Below are positions 7,073 to 14,957 of a DNA stretch of 64,000 bases, piece by piece. The stretch spans positions 310,001-374,000 of the forward strand of contig NZ_JBNJLK010000002.1 in assembly GCF_051195255.1 (NCBI RefSeq), in the 5' to 3' direction. The number at the start of each line of letters is the position of its first letter. Positions within the stretch are counted from its first letter, which is position 1. The notes under the pieces were generated by a model. The model searched no databases, was not told where the DNA came from, and saw nothing but the letters and a program-made list of their open reading frames with translations. The position numbers and the translations under genes are program-made. The DNA comes from Falsirhodobacter sp051195255 (GTDB lineage: Bacteria > Pseudomonadota > Alphaproteobacteria > Rhodobacterales > Rhodobacteraceae).

Positions 7073-7531
7073 GGAAGAGAAGGCCTCCCCGTCCTCGACA
7101 AGGAACGACCGGCCTACGGGGCCGACGACTTCCGGAGATACTACGCCAGCAAAGCGGACTGCGGCACCTGCGACCTCAAGGCCCGCTGCACGCCAAACCA
7201 GGCCACGCGCACGATCTCCCGCCACCGCCATGAGGCCGTCCGCGACAAGGTCCGGGCCTTCGCCGGAACCGACGCCTACCTCGAGAGCACGCGACGGCGG
7301 AAGAAGGTCGAGATGCTCTTCGCCCACCTCAAGCGCATCCTGCGCCTCGGCCGCTTGCGCCTGCGCGGCCTGAACGATGCCAAGGACGAGTTCCATCTCG
7401 CCGCGACCGCCCAGAACCTCCGCAAACTGGCGAAACTTATCTGGATCAGGCAGCAGGTTGCTGAGGGGAACGCGCGGCCCGATCTTGATGCGAAATCGTC
7501 GCAGGATCTAGGACGAGTTTTTCAACACAAT
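7073..7531 (+). mobile_element. IS1182-family transposase remnant (3' part)
   Basis: One frame from about 7073 to 7500 encodes the C-terminal part of an IS1182-type DDE transposase. It shows the zinc-like cysteines SKADCGTCDLKARC, then HRHEAVRDK and the conserved tail RRRKKVEMLFAHLKRIL followed by DEFHLAATAQNLRKLAKL. The catalytic N-terminal two-thirds and any start codon are missing, so it is inactive. The sequence GAGTTTTTCAACA near 7515 resembles the terminal sequence of such elements and probably marks the right end. It abuts the glycosyltransferase stop, so the 5' part was lost at that junction. Confidence 0.8.
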
Positions 7532-7689
7532 TGGGAAATTGCGGTCGTTCAGCGTTCTGTCGACCGAAGACTCATCGGCAGCTATCAAAGGAGTATGCGG
7601 ATCATTCCGGCTTCATCGAACCTCGGCCTTAGCCACGGTGAGACCCGCCCTTTCCATCGAACCGCATCCCAACTTAAGCGGAGAACATC

Positions 7690-8829
7690 ATGATTTCACC
7701 CTACACGATCAACATCTCTGAGGAACGGCTCTCCACGATCAGGGACAAGGTCGAGGCTTATGATTGGAGCCAGCTGCCGGATGCGGGGGGCTGGTCGGCG
7801 GGGGTCGGAGTTGGTGATCTTAAGCGGCTCGCCGCGTATTGGCGGGATAGCTACGACTGGCGTGCGGTCGAACGGCGCCTCAATGCACTCCTCAACTTCA
7901 CGGCCGACGTGGAAGGCGAGCGCCTCCACTTCGTTCATGTAAAAGGCGACGCCTCCAAGCCGCCCGTCCTGCTTCTCCACGGCTGGCCGGGCTCGTATCT
8001 CGAGTTCGAGCGGCTGTTGGAGCCACTCGCAGCGGACGGGCACGATGTCGTCGTCCCCTCGCTTCCCGGATTCGCGTTCTCCAACCCGAACACACGCCCG
8101 ATCGGCCCGCGGCGGGCTGCTGCGCTTGTGCATGGGCTGATGATCCAACTGTTCGGCGACACGCGGTATTTCGTTCAAGGGGGCGATTGGGGCCACGCCC
8201 TCGCGGCATGGGCAGCGCATGATCGCCCGGACGCTCTGCTCGGCATCCATATCAACATGATGACCGTGCGTGCGGAAGATGCCGCTCCGACGACCCGCGA
8301 GGAGAAGTCCTTCGCCGACAAGCGGGCCGCGATTGCTGATCAGGAGAGCGCCTACTTTCGCGAGCAAGAAACCTATCCGCAGACACTCGGCGTCGCGATG
8401 GCCGACAGCCCGGTCGGAGCGGCAGGCTGGATACTCGAAAAGTTCGGCAAGTGGGCCGATCTTCCGAGAACCGCCAATGGCGACCCCGACATCTGGAGCA
8501 AGTTTTCCGAGGAGGAACTCCTCACCAACATCATGCTCTACATCGCGCCGGCATCGTTCGTGACTGCCACCTGGATCTACTATGGCAGCCGGCTTGAGAA
8601 GTCGCGGATGCTTCCGGCCGGCACCCGCATCCAGGTGCCGACCGGCGTTGCGGCTTTCCCCGATCCTATGTTCCCGCCGCCGCCGCGCTCGTTCGCGGAG
8701 AAGACCTACAACATCGTGCAGTGGACCGACATGCCGCGGGGCGGCCATTTCGCCGCGCTGGAAGAGCCGGAACTGATGCTGGCCGACCTGCGCGCCTTTA
8801 TCGCGGAGGTGTCGGGAGCGCGCGCCTGA
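7690..8829 (+). CDS. Epoxide hydrolase-like alpha/beta hydrolase (EHN domain)
   Basis: A 379-residue protein. An N-terminal epoxide-hydrolase cap domain (about 1-100) precedes the alpha/beta-hydrolase core. The oxyanion-hole motif is HGWPGS (97-102), nucleophile D166 is in QGGDWG and the catalytic His is in GGHFAALEEP near the end. This is the signature set of microsomal-type soluble epoxide hydrolases, which open epoxides to diols through an ester intermediate. Its own ribosome-binding site (GGAG, 7681-7684) is near the ATG. It stands as a single transcription unit in the accessory island. The natural substrate is not predictable. Confidence 0.88.
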   Translation: MISPYTINISEERLSTIRDKVEAYDWSQLPDAGGWSAGVGVGDLKRLAAYWRDSYDWRAVERRLNALLNFTADVEGERLHFVHVKGDASKPPVLLLHGWPGSYLEFERLLEPLAADGHDVVVPSLPGFAFSNPNTRPIGPRRAAALVHGLMIQLFGDTRYFVQGGDWGHALAAWAAHDRPDALLGIHINMMTVRAEDAAPTTREEKSFADKRAAIADQESAYFREQETYPQTLGVAMADSPVGAAGWILEKFGKWADLPRTANGDPDIWSKFSEEELLTNIMLYIAPASFVTATWIYYGSRLEKSRMLPAGTRIQVPTGVAAFPDPMFPPPPRSFAEKTYNIVQWTDMPRGGHFAALEEPELMLADLRAFIAEVSGARA

Positions 8830-8965
8830 AAGTGAAGATCTCCGTTTCCGATGCGCGGTGCGTGGGGTGCTGTCAAACCAAATGCACCAGTCGGTAAGGA
8901 GAGCAGGAGAGAGCGTCTTAGTGCCTCGCCTGAGCAAGCCAGGCAGCTTGTTTCACCGGGTAGCA

Positions 8966-9000
8966 AATGTCCGGTTTGGGCTCCGAACGTCGATGCTGGT
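8966..9000 (+). repeat. Dispersed intergenic repeat, copy A
   Basis: AAATGTCCGGTTTGGGCTC followed by an ACGTCGAT-GCTGG block. It aligns with copies B (9584) and C (10086) at roughly 24 of 35 positions by hand alignment with C. It lies between the epoxide-hydrolase-like gene and the GNAT gene, and the surrounding 8830-9098 stretch has no convincing gene. Confidence 0.45.
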
Positions 9001-9098
9001 CGGAAGCGCCCGGTGTCGGCTGGGCAGTCGAAGATGGGAGATTGCGGACGTTGCCGAGATTGTCCTCCGAGGCTAAACATTCGCCCCGTGGGGGGAAC

Positions 9099-9551
9099 AT
9101 GAGCACACAGATCCATATCCGGCCCTTGGCACCTGAAGACTACAGTGCAGTTGGCCGCATCTTCTTCTGCGCTGTGCATGAGGGCACAAGAACCGCCTAC
9201 AGCTATCAGCAACGGCTTGCTTGGGGCGGAGACGCGATTGACCTTGATCGCTGGAAAGCGCGGGTCAAAGCACTTGGCGGTTTTGTCGCGGAAGCGAACG
9301 GCGAGCCAATTGGATTCATTACCATCGACCGCACAGGATATGTCGATCTGGCTTTTGTGCTACCTTCAGCGAGCGGCAGGGGCGTAGGCCGAACCCTCCT
9401 AAACGCCGCAGAAGATTGGGCCAAAGACAATGGAGCGACAAAGCTCACAACCGAGGCCAGCTTGGTCGCACATCCCTTCTTTCTAAGGCGCGGGTGGGTC
9501 ATGGTAGAAGAGGAGCATGTAGAGCGGCAGGGCGTCGTCCTGAAGCGTTAA
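9099..9551 (+). CDS. GNAT family N-acetyltransferase
   Basis: A 150-residue acetyltransferase. The acetyl-CoA site is seen in LAFVLPSASGRGVGRTLLNAAEDWAKDNGA, whose GRGVGRTLL corresponds to the Q/RxxGxG/A pyrophosphate loop. The late segment HPFFLRRGWVMVEEE is the usual YxxxGF equivalent. The ATG at 9099 follows a GGGGGA stretch and gives a normal GNAT length; upstream in-frame extension has no support. The acceptor substrate is unknown. It sits alone between two copies of an intergenic repeat, like a mobile cassette. Confidence 0.82.
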   Translation: MSTQIHIRPLAPEDYSAVGRIFFCAVHEGTRTAYSYQQRLAWGGDAIDLDRWKARVKALGGFVAEANGEPIGFITIDRTGYVDLAFVLPSASGRGVGRTLLNAAEDWAKDNGATKLTTEASLVAHPFFLRRGWVMVEEEHVERQGVVLKR

Positions 9552-9583
9552 AAAATGCAAAAGGATATTGCCTGACTTTCCGC

Positions 9584-9620
9584 GAATGACGGCTTCTGGC
9601 TCGCACGACGATCTTGGGAC
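9584..9620 (+). repeat. Dispersed intergenic repeat, copy B
   Basis: GAATGACGGCTTC followed by TGGCTC, ACGACGATC and TGGGAC blocks. Copy C (10086-10123) matches most positions with one 1-bp gap. It lies between the GNAT stop and the DUF4440 start. Confidence 0.6.
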
Positions 9621-9676
9621 AGAACGGACAGCGGCATATGATGCCGAAGCGGAAGGATGCCGAGGGAGCTTTGAAA

Positions 9677-10045
9677 ATGGAGCTTACAGACGAAGATGTA
9701 GACGAGCTGCGTATGCTCGAAGAATCCCTATGGCGTGCAGAGACACGTTTCGACCCCCAGTTGATGGATCGAACTTTCGCTGACGGCTTCATAGAATTCG
9801 GTCGCTCCGGTCGTCGTTACGAGAGATCTGAAATGATGTTCGAACAGACCTCAGATGCGAAAATTGAGGCGAAACTTCCTCTCACTGACTATGCTTTGGC
9901 CTTCATCGCTCCGAATGTTGCTTTGGCAACTTATACAAGCGAAGTGCGCCATACCGGCACCATCGAAAGGGGCCGTCGCTCATCGCTTTGGATAAAGAAT
10001 GAAGGCCAGTGGAAGCTTCGCTTCCATCAGCGAACACCGTTCTGA
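9677..10045 (+). CDS. DUF4440 / NTF2-like fold protein
   Basis: About 122 residues from the ATG at 9677; an alternative ATG at 9614 would overlap the intergenic repeat. The pattern ELRMLEESLW at the start, LMDRTFADGFIEFGRSGRRY in the middle and SLWIKNEGQWKLRFHQRTPF at the end is typical of DUF4440/SnoaL-like NTF2-fold proteins. They form cone-shaped dimers and have varied or unknown functions. No catalytic assignment is possible. It is a free-standing gene in the accessory island. Confidence 0.75.
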   Translation: MELTDEDVDELRMLEESLWRAETRFDPQLMDRTFADGFIEFGRSGRRYERSEMMFEQTSDAKIEAKLPLTDYALAFIAPNVALATYTSEVRHTGTIERGRRSSLWIKNEGQWKLRFHQRTPF

Positions 10046-10085
10046 ATATCCTTGCCCTTAGATGAAAGCCTAAGTCGCAGGTCTC

Positions 10086-10123
10086 GAATGACGGCTTCGG
10101 GCTCTGGACGACGATCATGGGAC
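10086..10123 (+). repeat. Dispersed intergenic repeat, copy C
   Basis: GAATGACGGCTTCGGGCTC followed by TGGACGACGATC and ATGGGAC. It is the closest relative of copy B, 500 bp away, and a weaker match to copy A. It lies between the DUF4440 stop and the convergent VOC-protein gene. Confidence 0.6.
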
Positions 10124-10152
10124 GTTCTTGCCGTTCAGCGAGCGGTGGTGAC

Positions 10153-10512
10153 TTAGATAGTCTCCAATAGTTCGATCCGGTTGCCGAAGGGGTCATCAAT
10201 GTAGATCCTGCGGATCATGGGCAGATCGACATCACGACGATACTCAAGTCCCATGTCTGTTAGGCGCTTCACAGCTTGCTCAAGTGCAGTGACTTCGAAA
10301 GCAGGGTGAGCTTTCTTTGCTGGGGTAAAAGGTTCTTCCACACCAAGGTGAACTTCCACTCCGGCTTGGCTGAACCAGACGCCGCCCCTGCCTTGCAAGA
10401 TCGAAGGCTTATTGACCTCATCAAAGCCCAAGGCTCCTACGTAGAATGCCCGTGCTTGATCCTCGCCGCCCTTAGGCATCGCGAGTTGGACATGATGCAT
10501 GGCTTTGATCAC
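10153..10512 (-). CDS. VOC (glyoxalase/bleomycin-resistance) family protein
   Basis: About 119 residues from a GTG at 10512, which has GGAGG a few bases upstream. Longer in-frame reading to 10707 lacks family similarity. The single VOC module shows MHHVQLAMP at the start, FYVGALGF, VEVHLGV, HPAFEV and the closing RIYIDDPFGNRIELLE, with His/Glu residues in the usual metal-ligand positions. Members isomerise, conjugate or sequester small molecules; the substrate here is unknown. It is convergent with the DUF4440 gene. Confidence 0.8.
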   Translation of the reverse strand: MIKAMHHVQLAMPKGGEDQARAFYVGALGFDEVNKPSILQGRGGVWFSQAGVEVHLGVEEPFTPAKKAHPAFEVTALEQAVKRLTDMGLEYRRDVDLPMIRRIYIDDPFGNRIELLETI

Positions 10513-11105
10513 ATCGACCCTCCGAATGGCATACCACTGTATGCATTGTAACAACTTTTTGCGATGTGCCAAGGTCCGCATAGGGCTCGTAACGGCAAAG
10601 CTGCATGACGAACGCGGCAAAAATGCCTGACACACTGTTAGTATTTTCCGAAGTTCTTGCACCATGGCGCGGTAATCAGCGTGCGAATCTACATCATTTG
10701 TGAACATCGCGCAAAATTACCTTTTGCGTCACGAAATTACCTCGTGCGTGTGCCCACATTCCGGTCTGTGCCCCTCTACTCCGCCAGTGGCGAAGCCATC
10801 CGTGCTTTTCACTTTGGATGACCTCATGTCATCGGAAGGGCAAAGCAGGGTGGGCGCAGCCCGACCTGAGGCGGACGGTGATCTGACACACGGGGCCGGA
10901 ACGACGTCGAGACGATCCACAAGCTCTACTGTGAGCATGTGCCGGACATCATGCAAAAGAAATCAGCTACACATAGATCAGAGGCCTTAGCAAAACTGGT
11001 AGCAAGGATCTTCAACCAGGCGACCTTCGAAGATTTGTTCCGCGTATCCTTATTTCAACCGCAAGATGGCCGTCACCGCTATTTGGGACAAAATAGAATT
11101 GGCTG
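10513..11105. other. Gene-poor stretch with repeat copy and decayed frames
   Basis: No convincing gene. 10592-10700 is one copy of a diverged direct repeat whose partner is at 11812-11927. A start-less open frame of 74 codons (10882-11106) encodes VETIHKLYCEHVPDIMQ and similar non-low-complexity sequence. It ends in TGATG overlapping the next small frame, so it may be a gene fragment. Composition is lower in GC than the core genes. Confidence 0.4.
10592..10700. repeat. Diverged long direct repeat, copy 1
   Basis: This copy contains GCATGACGAACGCGGCAAAAA (as GCATG at 10603) and TGCGAATCTACATC (10682-10695), 79 bp apart. The second copy has GCATGGCGAACGAGG (11828) and the identical TGCGAATCTACATC (11908-11921), 80 bp apart. 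The matching order and spacing indicate a real shared ancestry. Confidence 0.55.
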
Positions 11106-11348
11106 ATGGCGGTGACTGTGCGAACAACCCTGCGTTGTATGGCATTGCAGATGCGGTCGCAGCCACCAAAGCCAAAAATGGCAGAACTAATGTTTGTTGA
11201 CCTATGCGAATACGCGCGCCGACTAAAGTCAGCACACTACACCGACGAGCAGATTGATATGATCGTCAAGCTTGCAAAGGAAAGTACTGCCAGCACACGT
11301 ATTCGGGGTAATATCAGCACTGGGGTCGTGACCTTGAGCGTCGGCTAG
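11106..11348 (+). CDS. Hypothetical 80-aa protein
   Basis: An 80-codon frame from ATG at 11106 with a mixed composition and a plausible helical segment (LCEYARRLKSAHYTDEQIDMIVKLAKES). No family was recognised and no ribosome-binding site is evident. The ATG overlaps the stop of the start-less frame upstream (TGATG). It could be a real small gene, or a fragment of a longer gene broken by frameshift. Confidence 0.25.
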   Translation: MAVTVRTTLRCMALQMRSQPPKPKMAELMFVDLCEYARRLKSAHYTDEQIDMIVKLAKESTASTRIRGNISTGVVTLSVG

Positions 11349-12042
11349 TGCTAAAGATCGGGTGCATGGTCACACTTGGTTTCATCTACACGGCCTGATC
11401 TTGAGTATCTAGAACTAGGTCTGAACCCTACTAATTGGCTTGACCGAGTTCCTCGCAGGAGCACCAGACGGCGCTAAAAATGCGCGCACTGCTTCAGTGG
11501 ACTGAGGGCTGAATGCGTGGCGCACCTGCGCCAGCCGGAGAGCAGCTTGGCGCTCATTTGCGCCCCATCAGCCCTCGTCCTTCCGTTTCTCACTTGTTAG
11601 TTGGAGGCCGTGCGGTGAGCCTTCAGGTCGGTTTCACCCAATTCGGTATTCATCATCAGCTTGCTGTCCTCGCCGTCTGAACGAAGTCTTCGCTCTTTGC
11701 CTGCTCCTGAACTTCAGCGATCTTCTCGATCAGGCCTCTAGAGGCGCGCTCATGGTCATCGTCGCGGCAAGGGCCATTTGGCATGCGGTGTCTCGCCCAG
11801 CCGATCAGGGTGTAATGCGCTAAGGTTGCATGGCGAACGAGGTAAAAATGCTTGGTGAAGGATGCAGTGTGCGCGTGGGTTTCCACGCAGGCAGCGGCAA
11901 ACCCGTCTGCGAATCTACATCCTCAAACACTTCACGCGATCATCGCACAGCGCGCTTTCGGCGCCGCTCTAGGCGATCATTGCCCTTTTCTTCCACGCGC
12001 AAAGATGCCTTTTCTGGTATCATCGCCGGGCAGGGGGGGACG
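11349..12042. other. Gene-poor stretch, right part of the island
   Basis: About 690 bp without a supported gene. A minus-strand frame at 11656-11886 (76 codons, including LIEKIAEVQEQAKSEDF) has one protein-like helix but no recognisable family or start signals. The second copy of the diverged direct repeat is at 11812-11927. GC rises to core level near 11,950, just before the VOC gene at 12043. Confidence 0.45.
11812..11927. repeat. Diverged long direct repeat, copy 2
   Basis: Partner of the copy at 10592-10700, in the same orientation. It shares the GCATG-CGAACG and AAAAATGC blocks and an identical 14-mer TGCGAATCTACATC with equal internal spacing. On the minus strand both copies can be read as QAFLPRS-x-C, so the repeat may derive from a duplicated coding fragment. 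Confidence 0.55.
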
Positions 12043-12429
12043 ATGAAGATCATCCGCGTTCATCACATCGCGATCATCTGCACCGACTATGCGCGGTCGA
12101 AAGCGTTCTATTGCGACGTGCTGGGCGCGCGCGTGGTGGCCGAAAACTTCCGGGCGGCACGCGATTCCTGGAAGCTCGACCTCGTGCTGCCGGACGGGAC
12201 GGGGATCGAGCTGTTTTCCTTCCCCGACCCACCCCCCCGGCCCAACCGGCCCGAGGCGGCCGGCCTGCGGCATCTGGCCTTTGCGGTGAAGGATGTGGCG
12301 GCCGAGAAGACGTCGCTGGAAGCGCGGGGCGTGGCCGTGGAACCTGTGCGGATCGACGAATACACCGGCCGGGCCTTCACCTTCTTCGCGGACCCTGACG
12401 GCCTGCCGCTGGAGCTTTATCAGGCGTAA
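12043..12429 (+). CDS. VOC family protein, GloA2/YaeR-like
   Basis: A 128-residue single VOC module. It starts VHHIAIICTDYARSKAFYCDVLG, continues with DLVLPDGTGIELFSFP and GLRHLAFAVKDV, and ends AFTFFADPDGLPLELYQA. His at the start, Glu in GIELF, His in LRHLAF and Glu in LELYQ are the four expected metal ligands. This is the YaeR/GloA2 subfamily, related to glyoxalase I but without a proven reaction. ATG at 12043 follows a GGGGGG run acting as ribosome-binding site. It marks the return to core-like base composition. Confidence 0.85.
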   Translation: MKIIRVHHIAIICTDYARSKAFYCDVLGARVVAENFRAARDSWKLDLVLPDGTGIELFSFPDPPPRPNRPEAAGLRHLAFAVKDVAAEKTSLEARGVAVEPVRIDEYTGRAFTFFADPDGLPLELYQA

Positions 12430-12518
12430 CCGCAGGGTGCGGCCTGTTCGGCCCCTGTGGCGCAAATGCTTCAGCATGTTCCGGTCGATGACGAAATCTG
12501 CTTGGCAGGTCAAAGTCC

Positions 12519-12530
12519 TGTGATTACACA
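12519..12530. promoter_or_regulatory. Small imperfect palindrome upstream of TonB receptor
   Basis: TGTG-ATTA-CACA at 12519-12530, about 60 bp before the receptor start. It could be an operator. It does not fit the TGA-N9-TCA iron-box pattern seen upstream of hemP. Low confidence. Confidence 0.25.
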
Positions 12531-12589
12531 CGCGCTCGATCGCCAGCCTTCCCGCCAGCCTCTTCCCTCACACCCTGACAGGAGAGGTC

Positions 12590-14863
12590 ATGGCAAGGCG
12601 AGTTTCGCGCACCATTTCCCGTGCATTTTTGACGCTCATGGCTTCGACGGCCGTTCCCGCAGCCCTGTGGGCGCAAGACGCCCCGGCGACGGAGGACGAG
12701 GTCCTCGTCCTCGATCCCATCATCGTGGAAAGCTACGAGGAAGCGGTGCGCCAGGCGCTGGGCACCTCCACCATCACCGAAGAGCAGATCGAGAAGACGC
12801 CCGTCGTCAACGACATCTCCGAACTGATCCGCAAGCAGCCGGGCGTGAACCTGACCGGGGCCAGCTCCACGGGGCAGCGGGGCAACCAGCGCCAGATCGA
12901 CATTCGCGGGATGGGGCCTGAAAACACGCTGATCCTGATCGACGGCAAGCCCGTGCTGTCGCGCAACTCGGTCAAGATGGGGCGCGGGGGCGAGCGGGAC
13001 TCGCGGGGCGATTCGAACTGGGTCCCGCCCGAGCTGATCGAGCAGATCGAGGTGATCCGCGGCCCCGCGGCGGCCCGTTACGGATCCGGCGCGGCGGGGG
13101 GCGTGGTGAACATCATCACCAAGATGCCGACCAAGGAAAGCCTGTCCATCAGCACCCATTTCGACTTTCCCGAATCCTCGGACGAAGGGGACACGAAGCG
13201 GCTGAACCTGATCTGGTCGAAACCGCTGAACGACCAGCTGGCCCTGCGCTTCACCGGGAACTTCAACAAGACCGACGCGGACGCCTATGACATCAACGCC
13301 GACGCCGTGGCCGAAGAAACGTGCTACGACCGCGCCGGCGCGGTGACCGACTGCGCCGTGCCCGCCGGCAACGAAGGCGTGCGCAACCGCGACTTCAACG
13401 GCCTTCTGCGCTGGACGCCGAACGATCAGAACAGCTTCGACTTCGAATTGGGCTATTCGCGCCAGGGCAACATTTTCGCCGGCGACACGCAGCTGTCGAA
13501 CGGCAGCACCAGCGCCAACGCCGACTTCCTGCAATCCCTTCAGGGGTCGGAAACGAACGTCCTGCGCCGCCGCACCGCCGCCCTGACCCATCGCGGCACC
13601 TACGGCTTCGGCAAATCGATGAGCTATCTGCAGTTCGAGAAGACGTCGAACACCCGCCTTCTGGAAGGCACGGCCGGGTCCGGGGAAGGGGCCATCAACG
13701 CGCTGGACTTTGGCACGGTCGACCTGCGCAACATCAGCGGCAAGACGGAATGGGTCCTGCCGGGCCAGATCTTCGGCCGGTTGGCCACTTGGACCCTGGG
13801 CAGTGAGGTGCGCTACGAACGCATCAACGATCCCGTGATCGTCACCGGTGCGGGCGACATCGACCTTGGGGTGGGGGGCACCGCCGACAGCGCGGAGGAC
13901 CGCGACCCCGTTCTGGACCAGACGCTGGTCGGCCTTTACGCCGAAGGCAACATCGAGCTGTCGGACCGCCTTTCCCTTGCCCCCAGCCTGCGCGCGGACT
14001 GGAGCGAGGATTTCGGCACGACCTTCAGCGGCGGGCTGAACGCGTCCTATCGCGTCACGGACAATTGGACCGTCAAGGGCGGCGTCGCGCGCGCCTTCAA
14101 GGCGCCGAACCTGTATCAGGTCAGCCCCAACTACATCTACACCACGCGCGGCAACGGTTGCCCCGTGGGGGTGGAGGGGCCGTGCTACGTTCTTGGCAAC
14201 GCGGATCTGGAACCGGAAACCTCGGTGAACGCGGAACTGGGCGTCGCGTATGAAAACGACTTCGGCGTGGCGGCCACGCTGACCGCGTTCCACAACAACT
14301 ACCGCAACCGCATCCAGTCGGGCGACACGCTGCAGGCGCAGGCCTCCTGCGACTTTGACGAGGATCCGGCCACGGCCGACAGCGCCTGCAAGGTCTTCCA
14401 GTGGGAAAACATCCCCCGCGCCGTCATCACGGGGGTGGAGGGCAGCTTCAGCACACCACTGAGCGACACGCTGAGCCTGACGACCAACCTCACCTACATG
14501 ATCAAGTCGGAAAACAAGGAAACCGGCGATCCGCTGAGCCTGGTGCCCAAATACACGATCAACGCTGCGCTGGAATGGGACGCGACCGACAACTGGACGA
14601 TCATCCCGGCCCTGACCCATTACGGCAAGATCGAGGCCGCGCAGTTCAACGCCCTGACCGGCGCCGACGCCACGAGCACCGAGGACCGCGATCCCTACAC
14701 CCTCGTGAACCTGTCCACGCGGTATGTTCTGGATGACAGCGTGTCCATCACCGGGGGGATCACGAACCTTCTGGACAAGGACGTGGACCGCACCGGCGTA
14801 GGGGCCAACACCTTCAACGAACCGGGCCGCGCCATCTATCTGGGGCTGAGCAAGACCTTCTGA
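12590..14863 (+). CDS. TonB-dependent outer-membrane receptor, FepA-like (catecholate siderophore type)
   Basis: A 757-residue outer-membrane protein. The signal peptide is at about 1-28 (ends LWAQ). A TonB-box-like stretch EDEVLVLDPIIVES is followed by the plug domain with IRKQPGVNLTG, IDIRGMGPENTLILIDGKP, and IEVIRGPAAARYGSGAAGG. The long MGRGGERDSRGDSNWVPPE loop is typical of the FepA/PfeA/IroN branch. The 22-strand barrel ends in the required C-terminal Phe (YLGLSKTF). It should import ferric catecholate siderophores using TonB-ExbBD. No ABC transporter lies beside it, so it may serve xenosiderophores. Confidence 0.9.
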   Translation: MARRVSRTISRAFLTLMASTAVPAALWAQDAPATEDEVLVLDPIIVESYEEAVRQALGTSTITEEQIEKTPVVNDISELIRKQPGVNLTGASSTGQRGNQRQIDIRGMGPENTLILIDGKPVLSRNSVKMGRGGERDSRGDSNWVPPELIEQIEVIRGPAAARYGSGAAGGVVNIITKMPTKESLSISTHFDFPESSDEGDTKRLNLIWSKPLNDQLALRFTGNFNKTDADAYDINADAVAEETCYDRAGAVTDCAVPAGNEGVRNRDFNGLLRWTPNDQNSFDFELGYSRQGNIFAGDTQLSNGSTSANADFLQSLQGSETNVLRRRTAALTHRGTYGFGKSMSYLQFEKTSNTRLLEGTAGSGEGAINALDFGTVDLRNISGKTEWVLPGQIFGRLATWTLGSEVRYERINDPVIVTGAGDIDLGVGGTADSAEDRDPVLDQTLVGLYAEGNIELSDRLSLAPSLRADWSEDFGTTFSGGLNASYRVTDNWTVKGGVARAFKAPNLYQVSPNYIYTTRGNGCPVGVEGPCYVLGNADLEPETSVNAELGVAYENDFGVAATLTAFHNNYRNRIQSGDTLQAQASCDFDEDPATADSACKVFQWENIPRAVITGVEGSFSTPLSDTLSLTTNLTYMIKSENKETGDPLSLVPKYTINAALEWDATDNWTIIPALTHYGKIEAAQFNALTGADATSTEDRDPYTLVNLSTRYVLDDSVSITGGITNLLDKDVDRTGVGANTFNEPGRAIYLGLSKTF

Positions 14864-14957
14864 CACCAAGGACGGAGGCGCGGCTTTTCGCGACGAATCC
14901 CTCGTCAACCCTGCACCCCGCCTCATATGAAAACACACGCAACGAAGAGGGCAAACC

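Noticed and set aside
9541..10150. attC sites of an integron cassette array
   Set aside because: The spacers contain repeats, but I found no convincing RYYYAAC/GTTRRRY pair with the nested inverted-repeat layout, and no integrase gene.
11656..11886. 76-codon minus-strand gene
   Set aside because: One helix-like segment but no family, no ribosome-binding site and overlap with the diverged direct repeat; more likely a decayed fragment.
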